A DNA stretch of 7,362 nucleotides from Dysgonamonadaceae bacterium (GTDB taxonomy: Bacteria; Bacteroidota; Bacteroidia; Bacteroidales; Azobacteroidaceae): assembly GCA_031276105.1 (NCBI GenBank), contig JAISNS010000126.1:1-7362 (forward strand). Reading direction: 5' to 3'. The position numbers were made by a program, and so were the translations under genes. The notes beneath the pieces are model-generated. The model did no database searches and was not told where the DNA came from. It saw only the letters and a program-made list of their open reading frames with translations. Each line of letters begins with the position of its first letter. Position 1 is the first letter of the stretch. Below, one piece after another: positions 6,671-7,362 of the stretch.

Positions 6671-6691
6671 TTTTGTTGCTTTATTTTTCAT

Positions 6692-6826
6692 ATGATCTCA
6701 TTAAATTTTCATAAATATCAATAAACAAAAAATATCTTCTTTTGTAAAAATTTCATTTTATCTAAAACAATTACTTTTTTTTTTTGTCATATATATTTCT
6801 ATTTTTTGACAACGAAAAATACGTGG
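6692..6826 (-). other. AT-rich leader of the tandem paralog operon
   Basis: No gene is visible in this extremely AT-rich stretch. It lies between the putative -7 element and the first start codon and includes an 11-base T run on the plus strand (6775-6785, an A tract in the transcript). If the promoter call is right, it is an untranslated leader of about 130 bases, unusually long for a simple operon. I see no known riboswitch motif and no stable GC-paired hairpin. Confidence 0.4.
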
Positions 6827-6858
6827 CAAAGATAAATGATATTTTTTGAAAAATGAAA
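6827..6858 (-). promoter_or_regulatory. Putative promoter of the tandem paralog operon
   Basis: On the minus strand TATCTTTG (6827-6834) is an exact match to the Bacteroidetes -7 consensus TAnnTTTG. The upstream partner is weaker: TTTC (6855-6858), 20 bases away, matches three of four bases of the TTTG -33 element. The surrounding AT-rich DNA makes chance matches more likely, so this is a moderate call. It would place the start of transcription near 6820. Confidence 0.5.
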
Positions 6859-7034
6859 ATTTTATTGTACTTTTTTATCATTGACTGCTGTTTTTTTTTG
6901 CATAACCTTAGAAATATATTCCTGATTTAATTTTTTTAACACAAAAAACGTAGTCAGTTTCTAAAAGGGCATACTTTATCCTTAAAATTGTGTCACCGCT
7001 AACATTGATTACGAAAACTTATACTTTACGCAGA

Positions 7035-7244
7035 CTAAAAATAAGAGAACCTCCAACTAACGCCTGACGGCGTTCATCCACGACAACAATCAGTAGCGCC
7101 AGCGGCAACACGTATGTAAGTATAGGCACAATATGTCAGAGGCGACAAGTCAGCATCGCTTCTCAACAGACATCCGGCCTCGCAAGCCGATACCTCGGAA
7201 ATGTGTAAGGGATTTAGAGGTTTTGTGTGAAGCGCGCCAACTCA
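7035..7244. other. GC-richer gene-free segment with a small palindrome
   Basis: Between the end of the truncated gene and the AT-rich promoter region lie about 200 bases that are clearly richer in G and C than the DNA to their left, yet hold no convincing gene. A perfect palindrome, AACGCC-TGAC-GGCGTT (7059-7074), is the only strong local structure; it is not followed by a T tract on either strand, so I do not call it a terminator. Short open frames exist on both strands but lack plausible starts or family features. It could be a decayed or dispersed repeat, or a 3' untranslated region. Confidence 0.35.
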
Positions 7245-7362
7245 TCACTCGATCCGGTACACGCTTTCCGCCGTGTGCGTCCGCTGGAAGCGGTCTTTGG
7301 CGCGCACTTCTATCCGGTGTTCGCCGGCGGGCAACGCAGTTATGATCCGGCTTTTCCACAGG
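7245..7362 (-). CDS. Partial: C-terminus of a calcineurin-like phosphoesterase-type protein
   Basis: The last 38 codons of a gene enter from the right edge in the frame ending with TGA at 7245-7247. The peptide starts L-W-K-S-R, continues A-L-P-A-G-E-H-R-I-E-V-R-A-K-D-R-F-Q-R-T and ends V-Y-R-I-E. The order LW, LPxGxHxIxVRAxD, aromatic residue, and a short final beta strand is what I know from the C-terminal beta-sandwich domain of secreted Bacteroidota metallophosphoesterases; other Ig-like or glycoside hydrolase accessory domains end in a similar way, so the family is tentative. The gene is GC-rich compared with the rest of the window. The catalytic part is outside the window and cannot be judged. 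No terminator is seen directly after it. Confidence 0.55.
   Translation of the reverse strand, partial: LWKSRIITALPAGEHRIEVRAKDRFQRTHTAESVYRIE

Noticed and set aside
7059..7074. Palindrome as terminator of the truncated right-edge gene
   Set aside because: It is about 170 bases beyond the stop codon and has no adjoining T tract in the direction of transcription.
7010..7135. Short hydrophobic open stretch on the minus strand (ending near 7018)
   Set aside because: It has no start codon, is bounded by stops within about 38 codons and may be repeat sequence; not enough to call a gene.
7133..7359. Open frames of about 70 codons on both strands at the right edge
   Set aside because: They are shadows in GC-rich DNA; the frame ending at 7245 gives a peptide with a clear domain-like C-terminal pattern instead.

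Overview
The window looks like a chromosomal segment from a Bacteroidota member, most likely order Bacteroidales. The evidence is an ECF sigma / membrane protein / small secreted protein / beta-barrel operon, three secreted proteins that start their mature part with Q-V-[ST]-I-G and carry the ALLDLK and LPRVKL motifs typical of that phylum, A-rich start contexts without clear Shine-Dalgarno sites, and two promoters matching the Bacteroidetes -7 consensus TAnnTTTG. All supported genes lie on the minus strand, so transcription runs from right to left. I cannot name the genus.

In transcription order (right to left): at 7245-7362 is the last 38 codons of a gene cut by the window edge, resembling the C-terminal domain of calcineurin-like phosphoesterases. 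A gene-free stretch of about 550 bases follows. Its right part is relatively GC-rich and unexplained; its left part is very AT-rich and holds the probable promoter and long leader of the next operon. That operon (6691 to 4472) contains three tandem paralogous exported proteins of about 225-240 residues that share both their N-terminal block and a terminal VMIRK motif, and ends at an intrinsic terminator at 4399-4442.

A well-formed promoter at 4318-4348 then drives a UbiA-family prenyltransferase (4286 to 3297), followed by a radical SAM protein with an extra C-terminal cysteine cluster (3188 to 2295). Between these two genes sits a striking 94-base inverted repeat built of GTGACAA heptamers, which supplies the prenyltransferase stop codon and would form a long hairpin in the message.

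The left part (2255 to 2) is a compact four-gene unit: ECF sigma factor, single-pass membrane protein in the anti-sigma position, small secreted protein of a DUF6108/DUF4252-like type, and an outer-membrane beta-barrel protein ending in Phe. Overlaps and very short spacings argue for one transcript and a shared envelope-related role. The best candidates for something not yet described are the prenyltransferase/radical SAM pair with its hairpin element, and the tandem VMIRK-ending family.
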